Positions 8,857-17,117 of a stretch of 64,000 nt of DNA are shown piece after piece (the stretch's first letter is position 1; each line of letters starts with the position of its first letter). The stretch is taken from NCBI GenBank assembly GCA_963737365.1, contig CAVTSD010000007.1, positions 434,001 through 498,000 of the forward strand. The letters are read 5' to 3'. The DNA comes from Roseiarcus sp963737365 (lineage in GTDB: Bacteria; Pseudomonadota; Alphaproteobacteria; Rhizobiales; Beijerinckiaceae). The position numbers and the translations under genes are program-made. Below the pieces are notes generated by a model that did no database searches, was not told where the DNA came from, and saw only the letters and a program-made list of their open reading frames with translations.

Positions 8857-9063
8857 CTAGTCCGATCCCACGGTGGCAACTGATAAGGGGTGCTTTTTTG
8901 GTTCGGTGGGATGCTCGTCTTCGATCCGCGCCTCTTCCTCGGGCTCGGACTCAACTAGGCCCTCTGCTGCAAGCCAATGGCTTTCCGGCCGGCCTTCCGG
9001 GGAGCCTTCCTCCAGCCACAAGAAGTAAGCGATATCTCGGATTCGTTGCTCGCGGTCGTTCAT
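8857..9063 (-). CDS. DUF2934 small protein
   Basis: A 68-residue acidic protein. The N-terminal RIRDIAYFLWLEEGSPEGR followed by HWLAAE matches the short DUF2934 family (helical, function unknown), which is widespread in Hyphomicrobiales and often near stress genes. It follows the 9079-9387 gene by 15 bases on the same strand, so it probably shares that gene's EcfG-type promoter. The Shine-Dalgarno GAGGAACG precedes the ATG. Confidence 0.85.
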   Translation of the reverse strand: MNDREQRIRDIAYFLWLEEGSPEGRPESHWLAAEGLVESEPEEEARIEDEHPTEPKKHPLSVATVGSD

Positions 9064-9078
9064 GTTCGTTCCTCAGGT

Positions 9079-9387
9079 CTAGTTGGCGGCGTTTCGCTTG
9101 CGTGTGGCGGCGGCCTTTTTAGCCGCTGCCGATCGGCTCGCCGATGGTCGCGCGGCCGATGCGGCGCCGCCAAGGCGGCCGCCCTTGTGAGCGGCTGGAT
9201 GGCCGGTCGATTCGCCTCGACCTGATCCTCCCGGTTTCTTGCCGCCGCCATCGTCCTTGTTGACCGTGGCCCAAGCCCGGCGCTCGGCTTCTTTCTCTGG
9301 AACGCCGCGGCTTTCGTAGCTCCGCTCGATGTGGTCCGCCTTCCGCTCCTGCTTGTCGGTGTACTTCGACTTATCTCCTTGCGGCAT
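9079..9387 (-). CDS. Small basic KGG-type stress protein
   Basis: A 102-residue basic protein. The start MPQGDKSKYTDKQERKADHI and the later RAWATVNKDDGGGKK segment match small proteins often annotated as plasmid stabilisation or stress-induced proteins. The C-terminal half is low-complexity, rich in Ala, Lys, Arg, Ser and Gly, and might bind nucleic acid (inference). A longer in-frame start at 9549 was rejected because it would cover the EcfG-type promoter at 9423-9447, which is correctly spaced for the ATG at 9387. First gene of a two-gene unit with DUF2934. The plasmid role is not supported by context. Confidence 0.8.
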   Translation of the reverse strand: MPQGDKSKYTDKQERKADHIERSYESRGVPEKEAERRAWATVNKDDGGGKKPGGSGRGESTGHPAAHKGGRLGGAASAARPSASRSAAAKKAAATRKRNAAN

Positions 9388-9422
9388 GGACTTCCTCCTA
9401 CTCGCGACAACGCCGTCCCCGT

Positions 9423-9447
9423 AACCAACATTCGCGTTGAAAGTTCC
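9423..9447 (-). promoter_or_regulatory. EcfG-type promoter for the 9079-9387 gene
   Basis: On the minus strand GGAAC, 16 bases, then GGTT, matching the alphaproteobacterial general stress response consensus GGAAC-N16/17-CGTT with one change. It ends 36 bases before the ATG at 9387. Confidence 0.75.
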
Positions 9448-9601
9448 TCCGTTACACGCTGCGTCCCCTGACGCTGACGCTGCTGGATGGACGGTCGTTT
9501 CAAACGCGCCGTGGTCGGACCTTTCCGGCCTATTGAAGTCGCCGCTCAAAGAATGCCCTTAACGCGAAATTAAGCCTGTTAACCCGGTGCGATTTCTCAG
9601 C

Positions 9602-9626
9602 GGAACATGCACCCCTGGCGGTCGTT
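9602..9626 (+). promoter_or_regulatory. EcfG-type promoter for the receiver gene
   Basis: GGAAC-N16-CGTT, an exact match to the EcfG consensus, 55 bases upstream of the ATG at 9682. Divergent from the promoter at 9423-9447. Confidence 0.8.
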
Positions 9627-9681
9627 AGGTTGACGATAGAGGTTTTCTGACAGGCGGGCGTCAGCGGCCAGGGGAAAGACA

Positions 9682-10095
9682 ATGGTACAGTCGATGAACG
9701 ACAACAGCCCTTTGAGCGGGGTCACAGTGCTCGTGGTCGAAGATGACTTTCTGTTGGCGATGGATCTGGAGGATAGCCTTGTCGACATGGGCGCTGTCGT
9801 CGTCGACGTTTGCCGTTCCCTAGACGAGGCGATCACGCGGGCCGATGCGAACGACTTCGCGGTGGCGGTGCTTGATTTCAGTCTCGGGCCGGACCCGGTC
9901 ACGCCGCTCGCGCGTCGACTCTCGCGCCGGAACGTGCCTTTCATCCTTCACACGGGGATGTCGCCCAGAGAGTTGAGCTTGATGGAATGGATTGACCACC
10001 CGATTCTCAAAAAGCCCGCATCGCGGTCGACGTTAGTTGCAGCGATAACAAGCGTCTTGGAGCGCGAGCCGGCGCGAAGGCAGGGCTGGCGCTAG
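9682..10095 (+). CDS. Single-domain response regulator, stress response associated
   Basis: A 137-residue receiver domain with no output domain. The acidic pair is VEDD near residue 20, the phospho-acceptor Asp lies in VLDFSLG near 63, the Thr is in HTGMS, and the conserved Lys is in ILKKP. Receiver-only proteins next to nepR-ecfG often tune phosphate flow into the PhyR pathway (as SdrG does in Sphingomonas). Here an exact EcfG-type promoter supports membership of that response. The gene converges on ecfG with a 4-base overlap of the ends. Its role in the circuit is inference. Confidence 0.88.
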   Translation: MVQSMNDNSPLSGVTVLVVEDDFLLAMDLEDSLVDMGAVVVDVCRSLDEAITRADANDFAVAVLDFSLGPDPVTPLARRLSRRNVPFILHTGMSPRELSLMEWIDHPILKKPASRSTLVAAITSVLEREPARRQGWR

Positions 10096-10628
10096 CCGAC
10101 ACTTACTCGCCGGGCCTTGCGCTCGGCCGCCGGATGAGGCGTATCGTCGAGTTCAAGGAGTTCAACAAGTTTCGCGCGGGCGCGGCTCAAACGGCTTTTG
10201 ATCGTGCCGATGCCCACTTGGCACACGACGGCGGCCTCTTCGTAAGACAAGCCGCTTGCGCCAATCAACGTCAGCACCTCGCGCTGCTCGGCGGGAAGTT
10301 TCGTCAAAGCATTGCGAAAGTCTTCGAGGTCGAGATGGCTTTCCTGGTCGCCAGGGACGGTGAGGCGGCGCGCATAGAGGCCGTCGCTGTCCTGGACCTC
10401 GCGCGAACGCTTACGGTAATTCGAGTAATAAATGTTGCGCAGGATGGTGAAAAGCCAGGCCCTCAGGCTCGTCCCGGGCTGGAACTTCTCTGAGTTGCTC
10501 CATGCCCGCAGGAGCGATTCCTGAACCAGATCGTCGGCGAGGGACACCGACCCGGACAACGAAATCGCGAACGCACGCAAGTTCCGCGTTTCCGCGAGCA
10601 ATTCGTCCTTGAAACTAGCGGACGGCAT
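10092..10628 (-). CDS. ecfG: ECF sigma factor of the general stress response (EcfG)
   Basis: A 178-residue sigma-70 family protein with region 2 (LADDLVQESLLRAW near residues 31-44, then the RAWLFTILRN segment) and region 4 (LPAEQREVLTLIGASGLSYEEAA near 112-135, then GTIKSRLSRAR). This is the EcfG/ECF15 pattern. It directs RNA polymerase to GGAAC-N16/17-CGTT promoters, several of which occur in this window. The start overlaps the end of nepR by 14 bases, the standard nepR-ecfG order. No phyR is visible here. High confidence from sequence and context together. Confidence 0.93.
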   Translation of the reverse strand: MPSASFKDELLAETRNLRAFAISLSGSVSLADDLVQESLLRAWSNSEKFQPGTSLRAWLFTILRNIYYSNYRKRSREVQDSDGLYARRLTVPGDQESHLDLEDFRNALTKLPAEQREVLTLIGASGLSYEEAAVVCQVGIGTIKSRLSRARAKLVELLELDDTPHPAAERKARRVSVG

Positions 10629-10851
10629 CGCGCTTCCCTTGAATCGTCTGGGCGGGGGCGGCCTCTTCGTCTAGGCGGGCCAGCAATTGCAGGAATTTAT
10701 CTGGCAAAGGCGCCTGAACAAGGTCGGCGTAATGCGCTTCCAGCGCACGGCCAATCGCCTGCACAGCCTCTTTTCCCGCCTCTGTGGGAAGGTCGGGCGC
10801 GGGGCCCGGTTTTTCAAATTTTGTCACACGCGCAGCGTTCATACCCAACAT
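10615..10851 (-). CDS. nepR: NepR-type anti-sigma factor
   Basis: A 78-residue protein from the chosen ATG at 10851. It has the NepR core: a helix ending IGRALEAHYADLVQAPLPDK followed by FLQLLARLDEE. NepR binds EcfG and releases it when phosphorylated PhyR competes. Longer starts reach 10878, but the EcfG-type promoter at 10867-10891 would then lie inside the coding sequence. The ATG at 10851 has AAGGGA seven bases upstream, and 10842 is another option. The leader would be very short if the promoter call is right. Confidence 0.88.
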   Translation of the reverse strand: MLGMNAARVTKFEKPGPAPDLPTEAGKEAVQAIGRALEAHYADLVQAPLPDKFLQLLARLDEEAAPAQTIQGKRDAVR

Positions 10852-10866
10852 CCCCCAGTCCCTTGA

Positions 10867-10891
10867 AACAGACATCATGCGGTTTCGTTCC
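10867..10891 (-). promoter_or_regulatory. EcfG-type autoregulatory promoter of nepR-ecfG
   Basis: GGAAC-N16-TGTT on the minus strand, one base from consensus. Its -10 element lies about 16 bases before the chosen nepR ATG, consistent with EcfG activating its own operon. The short spacing makes it less certain than the other sites. Confidence 0.55.
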
Positions 10892-10952
10892 CTTCACCGC
10901 GTCAATTTTTCTTCATCCTTATCGAATCCAAAGTATTGGCAGGGCTGCCCGA

Positions 10953-11127
10953 TTACGGCGCTCCGTGCCTCGCGACCTCGGAAACGGCCAAGACGAGGAA
11001 GGCGACGGGAGCGAGCACACATATTATCTCGGCGACAAAGAAGGCTGTTCAGCGACAGCGCCAAAGCCCAACGCCCAACGCTCCCGCAACAAAGCAGCCA
11101 CAAGACGAGTGATAGCCAGCTAGGCAT
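10953..11127 (-). pseudogene. Possible small two-helix membrane protein with frameshift
   Basis: From the ATG at 11127 the frame reads a hydrophobic helix (MPSWLSLVLWLLCC and on). It then turns into an Arg-rich, unlikely sequence after LNS, about 28 residues in. Removing one base at about 11043 continues as FFVAEIICVLAPVAFLVLAV and stops at 10953, giving a 57-residue protein with two hydrophobic helices. The span is one base more than a multiple of three, as in the other interrupted genes here. It lies in the nepR-11325 gap, which otherwise holds only promoters. No family recognised. Confidence 0.35.
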
Positions 11128-11264
11128 TAAGTCGCTCTTTCGCGGTGCGGGGGCTTGTTACGCCCCCCGAAAGCGAGAGCGTGGCCGATGTTCCGACCGC
11201 GGGCGGCGCCTGAGGCTGGGATCGTCTGCCTGCCCTTTTGCGGGGCAACGCGCGGGTTGAAATG

Positions 11265-11290
11265 GGAACGAGGGCCGCCCTTGACGCGTT
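11265..11290 (+). promoter_or_regulatory. EcfG-type promoter for the His/Ala-rich protein
   Basis: GGAAC-N17-CGTT, exact consensus with the longer spacer, ending 34 bases before the GTG start at 11325. Confidence 0.8.
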
Positions 11291-11324
11291 CACTAGCCAT
11301 TGCAACCTCGACAAGGAGAACATC

Positions 11325-11519
11325 GTGCCTAAGGAAGCGCATACCAAGGCGGCGGAGCACCACGAAACTGCCGCCAAGAGCCACAGGACAGCTGCCGAAC
11401 ATCACGGGAAGGACGAGCATGCGAAGGGCCACGAGGAATCGACGAAGGCCCAGACCCACTCGAAGACTGCGCGCGAGCACTCTGACGCCGCTCACAGCAA
11501 GAGCCAAGCTCATAAGTGA
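11325..11519 (+). CDS. His/Ala-rich small repeat protein, stress regulon
   Basis: A 64-residue very hydrophilic protein rich in His, Ala, Lys and Glu, with repeated units of the type AAEHHETAAKSH. It could form an amphipathic helix or bind metal (inference). The GTG start follows an AAGGAG Shine-Dalgarno by 8 bases. A longer ATG frame from 11238 is rejected because the EcfG-type promoter lies inside that extension. A strong terminator follows 21 bases after the stop, so it is a single-gene unit. Similar small His-rich proteins occur in Hyphomicrobiales without assigned function. Confidence 0.75.
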   Translation: MPKEAHTKAAEHHETAAKSHRTAAEHHGKDEHAKGHEESTKAQTHSKTAREHSDAAHSKSQAHK

Positions 11520-11540
11520 GGCGTAACGAATAAGACGTAC

Positions 11541-11564
11541 CCGGTGAGGCTCGGGCCTCACCGG
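11541..11564 (+). terminator. Strong hairpin terminator
   Basis: A perfect 10-bp stem, CCGGTGAGGC and GCCTCACCGG, with the tetraloop TCGG, 21 bases after the stop of the His/Ala-rich gene. The T-run behind it is weak. Confidence 0.65.
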
Positions 11565-11587
11565 CGCTCGATCATTTCGGGGGGCGG

Positions 11588-12118
11588 ATGGCGGATGATT
11601 TTTCGGAGGGCGAGTTTCCGGATCATGTCGGGGAGGCAGTGCGATCGGTTTCGCAACTGCATTCTGAACATCATGGCAAGGCCACGCCCTCGCAGCGCGC
11701 CGTGAACCACGTGGCCACGACCATGGGTCGACCGTGGTTCATAGCGCTTGTAGGGTTTGTCGCATTAGCATGGATGATTGCAAACCTCGCCGCCGCGAGG
11801 TTAGGAATTCAAGCGATCGACCCGCCGCCATTTGCGTGGCTCGAGGTGGCGGCGACCTTATTTTCGCTGTTCCTCGTTGTGCTTCTCCTGGTGGCGCAAA
11901 AGCATGAGGATGAACTGAACGCACATCGAGACACCTTGACTTTGGAGCTCGCAATCTTAAGCGAACATAAAATCGCCAAGGTTATCCAGCTTTTGGAGGA
12001 ATTGCGTCGCGATAGTCCCCAGGTCCATGACCGGGATGACCCGCAGGCGCGGCAAATGTCTCAGCCTGCCGACGCCGGATCCGTTCTCGCGGCCGTGCGC
12101 GCGAACGACGAGCAATAG
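11588..12118 (+). CDS. DUF1003 membrane protein
   Basis: A 176-residue inner-membrane protein. Two hydrophobic helices lie at about residues 50-70 and 84-106. The core (GRPWFIALVGFVALAW, then FAWLEVAATLFSLFLVVLLL and QKHEDELNAHRDTLTLE) matches DUF1003, whose function is unknown. Hydrophilic tails flank the core. It begins 24 bases after the terminator hairpin and has its own start. It lies inside the stress gene cluster, but I found no clear EcfG-type promoter directly upstream. Confidence 0.87.
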   Translation: MADDFSEGEFPDHVGEAVRSVSQLHSEHHGKATPSQRAVNHVATTMGRPWFIALVGFVALAWMIANLAAARLGIQAIDPPPFAWLEVAATLFSLFLVVLLLVAQKHEDELNAHRDTLTLELAILSEHKIAKVIQLLEELRRDSPQVHDRDDPQARQMSQPADAGSVLAAVRANDEQ

Positions 12119-12217
12119 GCGCCTGTTCCAACATTCAGGCGGAGCGACGGAACAAACGCCGGACTCCATGATTTCGTTAGTGCGCGTTCCGCGCCAACTT
12201 GCGCTGGGAAAATAACA

Positions 12218-13048
12218 ATGAAGATTCGCTACGGCTTTGATATCGCACTGAATACAGTGCAGCCGACAACAACTATTTTAACGATGATGGATGTCCATTC
12301 GGAGGTCCGAGCCGGCGTGGTCGAGGAGTCCGCGTTCGAGACCTCACCGATCATCCCGGCCGAACGCTTTGTTGATGATCAAGGAAATGTGGTTAGGCGA
12401 TTGTCCGCGCCGGCAGGTGTGGTTTCTCTTCGTCTTGACGGTGTCTTTCACACCGATGGGCGCCCCGACGATGTCGATACCGACGCGGAAGCTTTGTCGG
12501 TCTCTGACCTTCCTCCCGAGGCGCTGCAGTTCCTCCGGGCGAGTCGGTATTGCGAGACGGAGCTACTCTCGAATTTCGCCTGGGCGAACTTTGGTGGCAT
12601 CGCCGGCGGGTGGGCGCGCGTGCAGGCGATCTGCGATTTCGTCAATGGGCGCCTGCGATTCAGCTACCCCGAAGCGAGGCCGACCCGTACCGCGAACGAT
12701 GCTTTGGCCGAGGGTGTCGGCGTCTGCCGCGACTTCACCCATCTGGCGATCACGTTGTGCCGATGCCTCAACATACCGGCCCGCTATTGCAACGGCTATC
12801 TCGGCGATATCGGCGTTCCGCCGGACCCGGCGCCAATGGATTTCAATGCGTGGTTCGAAGTCTTTCTCGGCGGTCGGTGGTTCACCTTCGACGCGCGACA
12901 CAATCAGCCGAGGATCGGTCGCATCCTGATCGCCCGCGGGCGCGACGCGGCCGACATTCCCATGATCGCGTCCTTCGGATCTCACTGGCTTACTCGCTTC
13001 ACCGTGGTGACGGAAGAAATCAAGGAACACGCGGCGATTGCGGCTTAA
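12218..13048 (+). CDS. Transglutaminase-like protease-fold protein
   Basis: A 276-residue protein with the bacterial transglutaminase N-terminal beta region (about 1-120) and a transglutaminase-like core. The nucleophile Cys is in GVGVCRDFTHLA near residue 170 and the Asp in FTFDARHN near 226. At the usual catalytic His position (FHAWFE in many relatives) this protein reads FNAWFE, so the classical Cys-His-Asp triad is incomplete unless another His serves. Family members are peptidase- or amidase-like. It sits between DUF1003 and a small membrane protein in the stress cluster. Confidence 0.85.
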   Translation: MKIRYGFDIALNTVQPTTTILTMMDVHSEVRAGVVEESAFETSPIIPAERFVDDQGNVVRRLSAPAGVVSLRLDGVFHTDGRPDDVDTDAEALSVSDLPPEALQFLRASRYCETELLSNFAWANFGGIAGGWARVQAICDFVNGRLRFSYPEARPTRTANDALAEGVGVCRDFTHLAITLCRCLNIPARYCNGYLGDIGVPPDPAPMDFNAWFEVFLGGRWFTFDARHNQPRIGRILIARGRDAADIPMIASFGSHWLTRFTVVTEEIKEHAAIAA

Positions 13049-13078
13049 TCGTCAGGCAAAGAAAAAAGGAAATCGAAC

Positions 13079-13258
13079 ATGACGACGATTTTGCTGATCA
13101 TTCTCATTGTCGTTCTGTTGGGCGGAGGCGGCGGCTATTACGGCTACGGCCGTTACGGCGGCGCTGGGCTCGGCGGGGTGCTGGGGCTTGTACTTGTCAT
13201 CATTGTCGTGCTTTGGCTGGCCGGAGTCCTGACAGGCCCAGTTGGCTCGAGGCTTTAA
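13079..13258 (+). CDS. Small Gly-rich membrane protein, DUF3309-like
   Basis: A 59-residue protein: a hydrophobic N-terminal helix (TTILLIILIVVLL), a Gly/Tyr-rich turn (GGGGGYYGYGRYGG), and a second hydrophobic helix (GVLGLVLVIIVVLWLAGVL). The ATG is at 13079, 30 bases after the transglutaminase stop, with AAAGGA upstream. The layout resembles DUF3309-type miniature membrane proteins of Hyphomicrobiales. Probably cotranscribed with the transglutaminase-like gene. Function unknown. Confidence 0.7.
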   Translation: MTTILLIILIVVLLGGGGGYYGYGRYGGAGLGGVLGLVLVIIVVLWLAGVLTGPVGSRL

Positions 13259-13366
13259 GCAAAGGGAAAGCGTCTGCGTCGGAGTGGCAGCCTTCGTTAG
13301 GCCTGACGGGCAGATAGCAGCCAGTGGAATTGAGTCCAACCTGAGCGGAATCGCTGGCGAAATTGA

Positions 13367-13392
13367 GGAACATTCTTGGGACGTCTGAGGTT
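13367..13392 (+). promoter_or_regulatory. EcfG-type promoter for the PRC-barrel gene
   Basis: GGAAC-N17-GGTT, one change from consensus, ending 31 bases before the ATG at 13424. Confidence 0.72.
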
Positions 13393-13423
13393 TCAAAAGC
13401 AGTCAGACCCAAGGAGGCTCCTC

Positions 13424-13957
13424 ATGCATAAAGCTCTTATCGCCGCTGTGGCGATTGCCGCCCTCTCCAGCGTCGGCGCAATGGCGCAAGCGACCACGAA
13501 AACCGACAATCCGCAGACCGGATCGAGCGCCGGCAAGATGGATTCAACCGGAACGGGGATGGGCGCCAACAACTCGACGATGGCTCCGGCGAACCGCACG
13601 CAAGCCGCGAACGAACCTGTGCCGAAGAATGGACCGAACTTCATTCAGGTGCAGAGCGGCGACATGCTAACCTCGAATGTCGTCGGGCTGGATATCTACA
13701 ACAGCCAGAACAACGACATCGGCAAGATTCAGGATATTGCGTTTGATGCGTCGAGGAAGGTGACCGGTTACATCTTGTCTGTCGGCGGATTCCTCGGCAT
13801 GGGCACTCATTATGTCGCGGTCGATCCAGACGCGGTGATGGTCAATTACGACGCTCAGAACAAGGTCTGGAAGGCGACCATGAACGCCACCAAGGACCAG
13901 CTCAAGTCGGCTCCTGAGTTCAAGTACCAAGGCCAGTGGACGGCGAGCAGAAGCTAA
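13424..13957 (+). CDS. Exported PRC-barrel domain protein
   Basis: A 177-residue protein. Signal peptide MHKALIAAVAIAALSSVGAMAQA (about 1-22) leads into a Ser/Thr/Asn-rich linker and a PRC-barrel domain from about 85 (LTSNVVGLDIYNSQNNDIGK, then VTGYILSVGGFLGMG and HYVAVDPDAV). Periplasmic PRC-barrel proteins of this type are common stress-induced proteins in Hyphomicrobiales, with unknown binding partners. The AAGGAGG Shine-Dalgarno and signal peptide fix the start at 13424. A promoter lies upstream and a terminator downstream, so it is a single-gene unit. Confidence 0.88.
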   Translation: MHKALIAAVAIAALSSVGAMAQATTKTDNPQTGSSAGKMDSTGTGMGANNSTMAPANRTQAANEPVPKNGPNFIQVQSGDMLTSNVVGLDIYNSQNNDIGKIQDIAFDASRKVTGYILSVGGFLGMGTHYVAVDPDAVMVNYDAQNKVWKATMNATKDQLKSAPEFKYQGQWTASRS

Positions 13958-13968
13958 GCAGCGACTTT

Positions 13969-13999
13969 GGACGGGGCGGAGGCTCACTCCGCTCCGTCC
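13969..13999 (+). terminator. Rho-independent terminator after the PRC gene
   Basis: A 13-bp stem (GGACGGGGCGGAG with CTCCGCTCCGTCC, one G-U pair) with a 5-base loop, followed by ACTTTTC, 12 bases after the stop. Confidence 0.78.
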
Positions 14000-14030
14000 A
14001 CTTTTCGAGGCCATAAGAAGATGAGCGGTC

Positions 14031-14543
14031 ATGGCGGATAAGACGACCGATATCGATCATGTGTGGAAGCTGATCGAGGAAATCCCGATTGCGATGGTCG
14101 TCACGCATGGGGGGCAGGGCGAGAATATGCGGTCGAGGCCGATGGCCCTGCGCCCCGCCCGAGACGAAGGCGCAATCTATTTTCTGACCGACGGAGACAC
14201 CCCGAAAGCTGAGGAAATCCGCCGAAATCAGTCGGTCTGTCTCGCTTTGTCGGATAACAAGAACCAGAGATATGTGTCGATTTCCGGCCGAGCGGAAATG
14301 ATCGACGATAGATCTCGGGTTGAGAAGTATTGGTCGGTTTACGATAAGGCCTTCTGGCCCGATAAGAGCGATCCGCGGATCAGAGTTCTTCGTGTCACTC
14401 CGGAGAGCGCCGAATTCTGGGAAGGCTCAGGCATGGTTGTGGCCGCAGTCAAATTGGTCGCGGCAATCGCCTCGGGGAAACGCATGGAGCTCGGCGAAAA
14501 CGAGAAGGTCGGAATTCCTCACGGCGGCAGGCTCGCCGGTTGA
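14031..14543 (+). CDS. Pyridoxamine 5'-phosphate oxidase-fold stress protein
   Basis: A 170-residue flavin-binding split-barrel protein resembling general stress protein 26. Recognisable pieces are IAMVVTHGG, RSRPMALRP (phosphate-binding Arg region), IYFLTDGDTPKAEEI, YVSISGRAEM near residue 83, and FWEGSG near the C-terminus. Such proteins bind FMN/FAD, and many have no known reaction. It lies directly after the PRC-barrel terminator in the stress cluster. Its last 25 bases overlap the end of the oppositely oriented GH3 gene. Confidence 0.85.
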   Translation: MADKTTDIDHVWKLIEEIPIAMVVTHGGQGENMRSRPMALRPARDEGAIYFLTDGDTPKAEEIRRNQSVCLALSDNKNQRYVSISGRAEMIDDRSRVEKYWSVYDKAFWPDKSDPRIRVLRVTPESAEFWEGSGMVVAAVKLVAAIASGKRMELGENEKVGIPHGGRLAG

Positions 14544-16808
14544 AGGTCGAAGTTTGCGGCAAGCGTGCGGCGGTCAGCGTCGAAACCCGCCGTTAGCCGG
14601 AAAACGCCCCCACGGATTTGCCAGCGCCTGGCGCTCTCGTCGAATGTCGCCAGCAGGCGCGGGTCGACAGAGATGGTCGTCTCACGCTCCTCACCAGGCT
14701 GGAGCTCGACTTTATTCCAACCGACCAGGCGGAGCGGAAAGCTCTCGCCTTCGGGCCTGGTCAGATAGAATTGCGGAACCGCCGCGCCGGAGAGCTTGCC
14801 CGAATTGCGCACCCTCGCGCTTGCGGTCACCGTGGGGCCGCTGACGTTCACAGTGAGATCGCGCAAAGCGAAGCTGGTGTATGAGAGCCCGAAGCCGAAC
14901 GGAAACAATGGCTGCTCATCCCGCTCGGCGAACCATTTGTAGCCGACCTCGGCGCCTTCATCGTAGGTGGCGGTAAACATCGCGCCGTAATGTCCGCCGC
15001 GTCCGACTGGACCGATAGGCGCGGCGTTTGCGTCGCCCTGAATTTTCGGATGCGGCAACTGCTCCTCGCTAACGGGGAAGGTGACCGGCAGGCGTCCTGA
15101 CGGATCGATGGCGCCGGAGAGGATTTCGGCAATCGCCTCGCCGCCCTTTTGGCCTGGGTACCAGGCTTCGAGGACAGCGCCGGTCTCACCCAGCCAGGGC
15201 ATAAGCACGGGGCCGCCGGTCTCTAGCACGACGGCGGTGCGGGGATTGGCCCGCGTGACAGCCTCGACAAGCTGGTCCTGTCCGCCAGATAGTTTCAAGC
15301 TCGAGGCGTCCGCGCTCTCCGTCATGAACTGATCAACGAAAAGGACGACCGCATCGGCCTTGGCCGCCGTCTCCGCGGCGCGCGCCGGAACCGACCCGTC
15401 ATCGAAGTCCACACGGGCGCGCGGGAACTGCTGACGGATCGCTTCAAGAGGCGATCCCGGATCAAATAGCATGGCCCGATCCTGGTCGATCTGTTGCTTC
15501 GCTGCGATTCCACCGCGGGGAATCACTTGCGAGGAACCACCGCCCGACGGCACACCGCGGTCGGCGTGGGCTCCGATGACGACGATGCTTCGTGTGTCGG
15601 CCGGGAGCGGCAGGAGTCCTTCATTCCTCAACAGCACTGTCCCTGCGCGCGCAATCGCGAGCGCGGTCCGATCGCTTGCTGACAGATCGAGAGGTTCGGA
15701 GGCAGGCTGGTCTGCGAGACCATGCGCGAAGATCGAGGTGAGAATTCGCCGCGCCATATCGTCGAGCCTGGCTCTGGGCACTTCACCGTCGGCGATCGCT
15801 TGCGACAAAGGGCCTTCAAAGAAATTCTCCGTGTCGAGTTGCTCCCCGGACTCTTGGTCGAGACCAGCCAGTGCGGAGCGAGCGGCCGAATGGACCGCGC
15901 CCCAGTCGGACATGACGAAATAGGGATATTTCCAATCCGTTTTCAGCACCTCGTTGAGGAGCCAGTCGTTCGCGCAGGCATAGATTCCGTTCACCTGGTT
16001 GTATGCGCACATCACGGCTCCGGGGCGCCCACGCTCGATGGCGATCTCAAAGGCGAGCAGGTCGGAATTCGCGCATCGCCGCAGGATCGATGCGCGCATC
16101 GAGGACGACGCGGTCGGTCTCCTGCGCGTTGAGCGCGAAATGCTTGATCGTCGAGATGATTTGGCGGCTCTGCACGCCTTCGATCACGCTGCCAGCCATC
16201 ACGCCGGTAAGCAGCGGGTCCTCGGAGAAATATTCGAAATTGCGGCCGCCTCTCGGGTCGCGAATGAGATTCGCTGTCCCGCCGAGAAGCACATTGAAAC
16301 CCTTCGCGCGCGCTTCCGCCCCGACGGCTTGGCCCTGAAGCCGGGCGAGCGCCGGATCCCAGGTCGAAGCGAGCGCGAGATTGGAAGGCATCGCCGTCGC
16401 CGTGTCGCCTGGCCGGACATCCCCAGGGTTGGCGACGCCGAGTTCCGCGTCCGTCTCCTGGAGCGCGGGAATGCGGAGGCGTGGTGCGCCCGGGACGTAA
16501 CCCGCGGACCCGATCGAGCCGTCAGGCCTGGGTTTGCCGCCCCACGGCGCCGCGATCACGCCATGAAGCAGCGACAGCTTTTCCCGCTCGGTCATCTGAT
16601 CGAGCGCCGTTTGTGCGCGCTGGGCAGGAGGCAGAGTTGGATCTCTCCACGGAGGGACTTGCGCCGTCGCGGGGTCGACAAAGAAGAGGAGTGCGGACAC
16701 GGACAGCGCGCCGATCAAGCTTGGGAGAAAAGCGTGACCCACGGTCGGGTCAGGCGCCAAACTTCGGCGCTCACTTGGCTCCAATTGCTCTGGATTGCGG
16801 CAACTCAA
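14519..16808 (-). pseudogene. Glycoside hydrolase family 3 beta-glucosidase, frameshifted
   Basis: Two minus-strand frames together make one GH3 enzyme of about 760 residues. The N-terminal frame (16808 to about 16067) has a signal peptide ending FFVDPATAQ and the TIM-barrel part, including GGRNFEYFSEDPLL and ISTIKHFALN. The other frame continues with SDLLAFEIA, the catalytic-Asp motif FVMSDWG, the second alpha/beta domain and a C-terminal fibronectin III-like domain. Removing one T at about 16066-16069 (GAATTC to GAATC) joins MRE to SDLLAFEIA. Everything else looks intact, so a recent mutation or sequence error is likely. The mature enzyme would be periplasmic. Confidence 0.85.
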
Positions 16809-16835
16809 CCGGCGCTAGCGGAGGGCGAGCGGATT

Positions 16836-17066
16836 TCAGGTGCGTTTGGACGCGACGATCATCGCCGAAGGCGTCTCGTCATACCCGCGATAATGACGAG
16901 CGACCCGATACTCACGTTCCAGCTGCTTGGCGCTCGAATCCTGCGCAACGACCCTGTCGGTTTTCGCCACTGCGTTCGCGACCGCACTCTTCTGATCAGC
17001 CAGCGCGAAGAACGAAGAGGCGCAAAAGACCGCTGCCGCCGAAAGAATGAGAGGGGCTCGTGACAT
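16836..17066 (-). CDS. Small exported protein of unknown function
   Basis: A 76-residue protein with a signal peptide (MSRAPLILSAAAVFCASSFF, cleavage probably after ALA near residue 23) and a hydrophilic mature part of about 53 residues ending YDETPSAMIVASKRT. No family recognised. The AGGAG Shine-Dalgarno and an upstream EcfG-type promoter at 17118-17143 support it as a real stress-regulon gene. The GH3 start is 28 bases downstream on the same strand, so GH3 may be cotranscribed. Confidence 0.68.
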   Translation of the reverse strand: MSRAPLILSAAAVFCASSFFALADQKSAVANAVAKTDRVVAQDSSAKQLEREYRVARHYRGYDETPSAMIVASKRT

Positions 17067-17117
17067 GCTACGCTCCTGTGATCAATCAAAGGCACGCACG
17101 TGGATCACTAGGCCAAC

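Noticed and set aside
9068..9072. GGAAC before DUF2934 as a promoter element
   Set aside because: It overlaps the Shine-Dalgarno, directly before the ATG at 9063, and cannot be a -35 for that gene.
10821..11260. Plus-strand frames over the nepR-11325 gap
   Set aside because: Basic, low-complexity sequence with no start signals; they overlap promoters and the better minus-strand candidate.
12148..12172. Possible EcfG promoter before the transglutaminase-like gene
   Set aside because: GGAAC is present, but at N16 the -10 reads GATT, and the CGTT further on is at spacing 21, so it does not fit.
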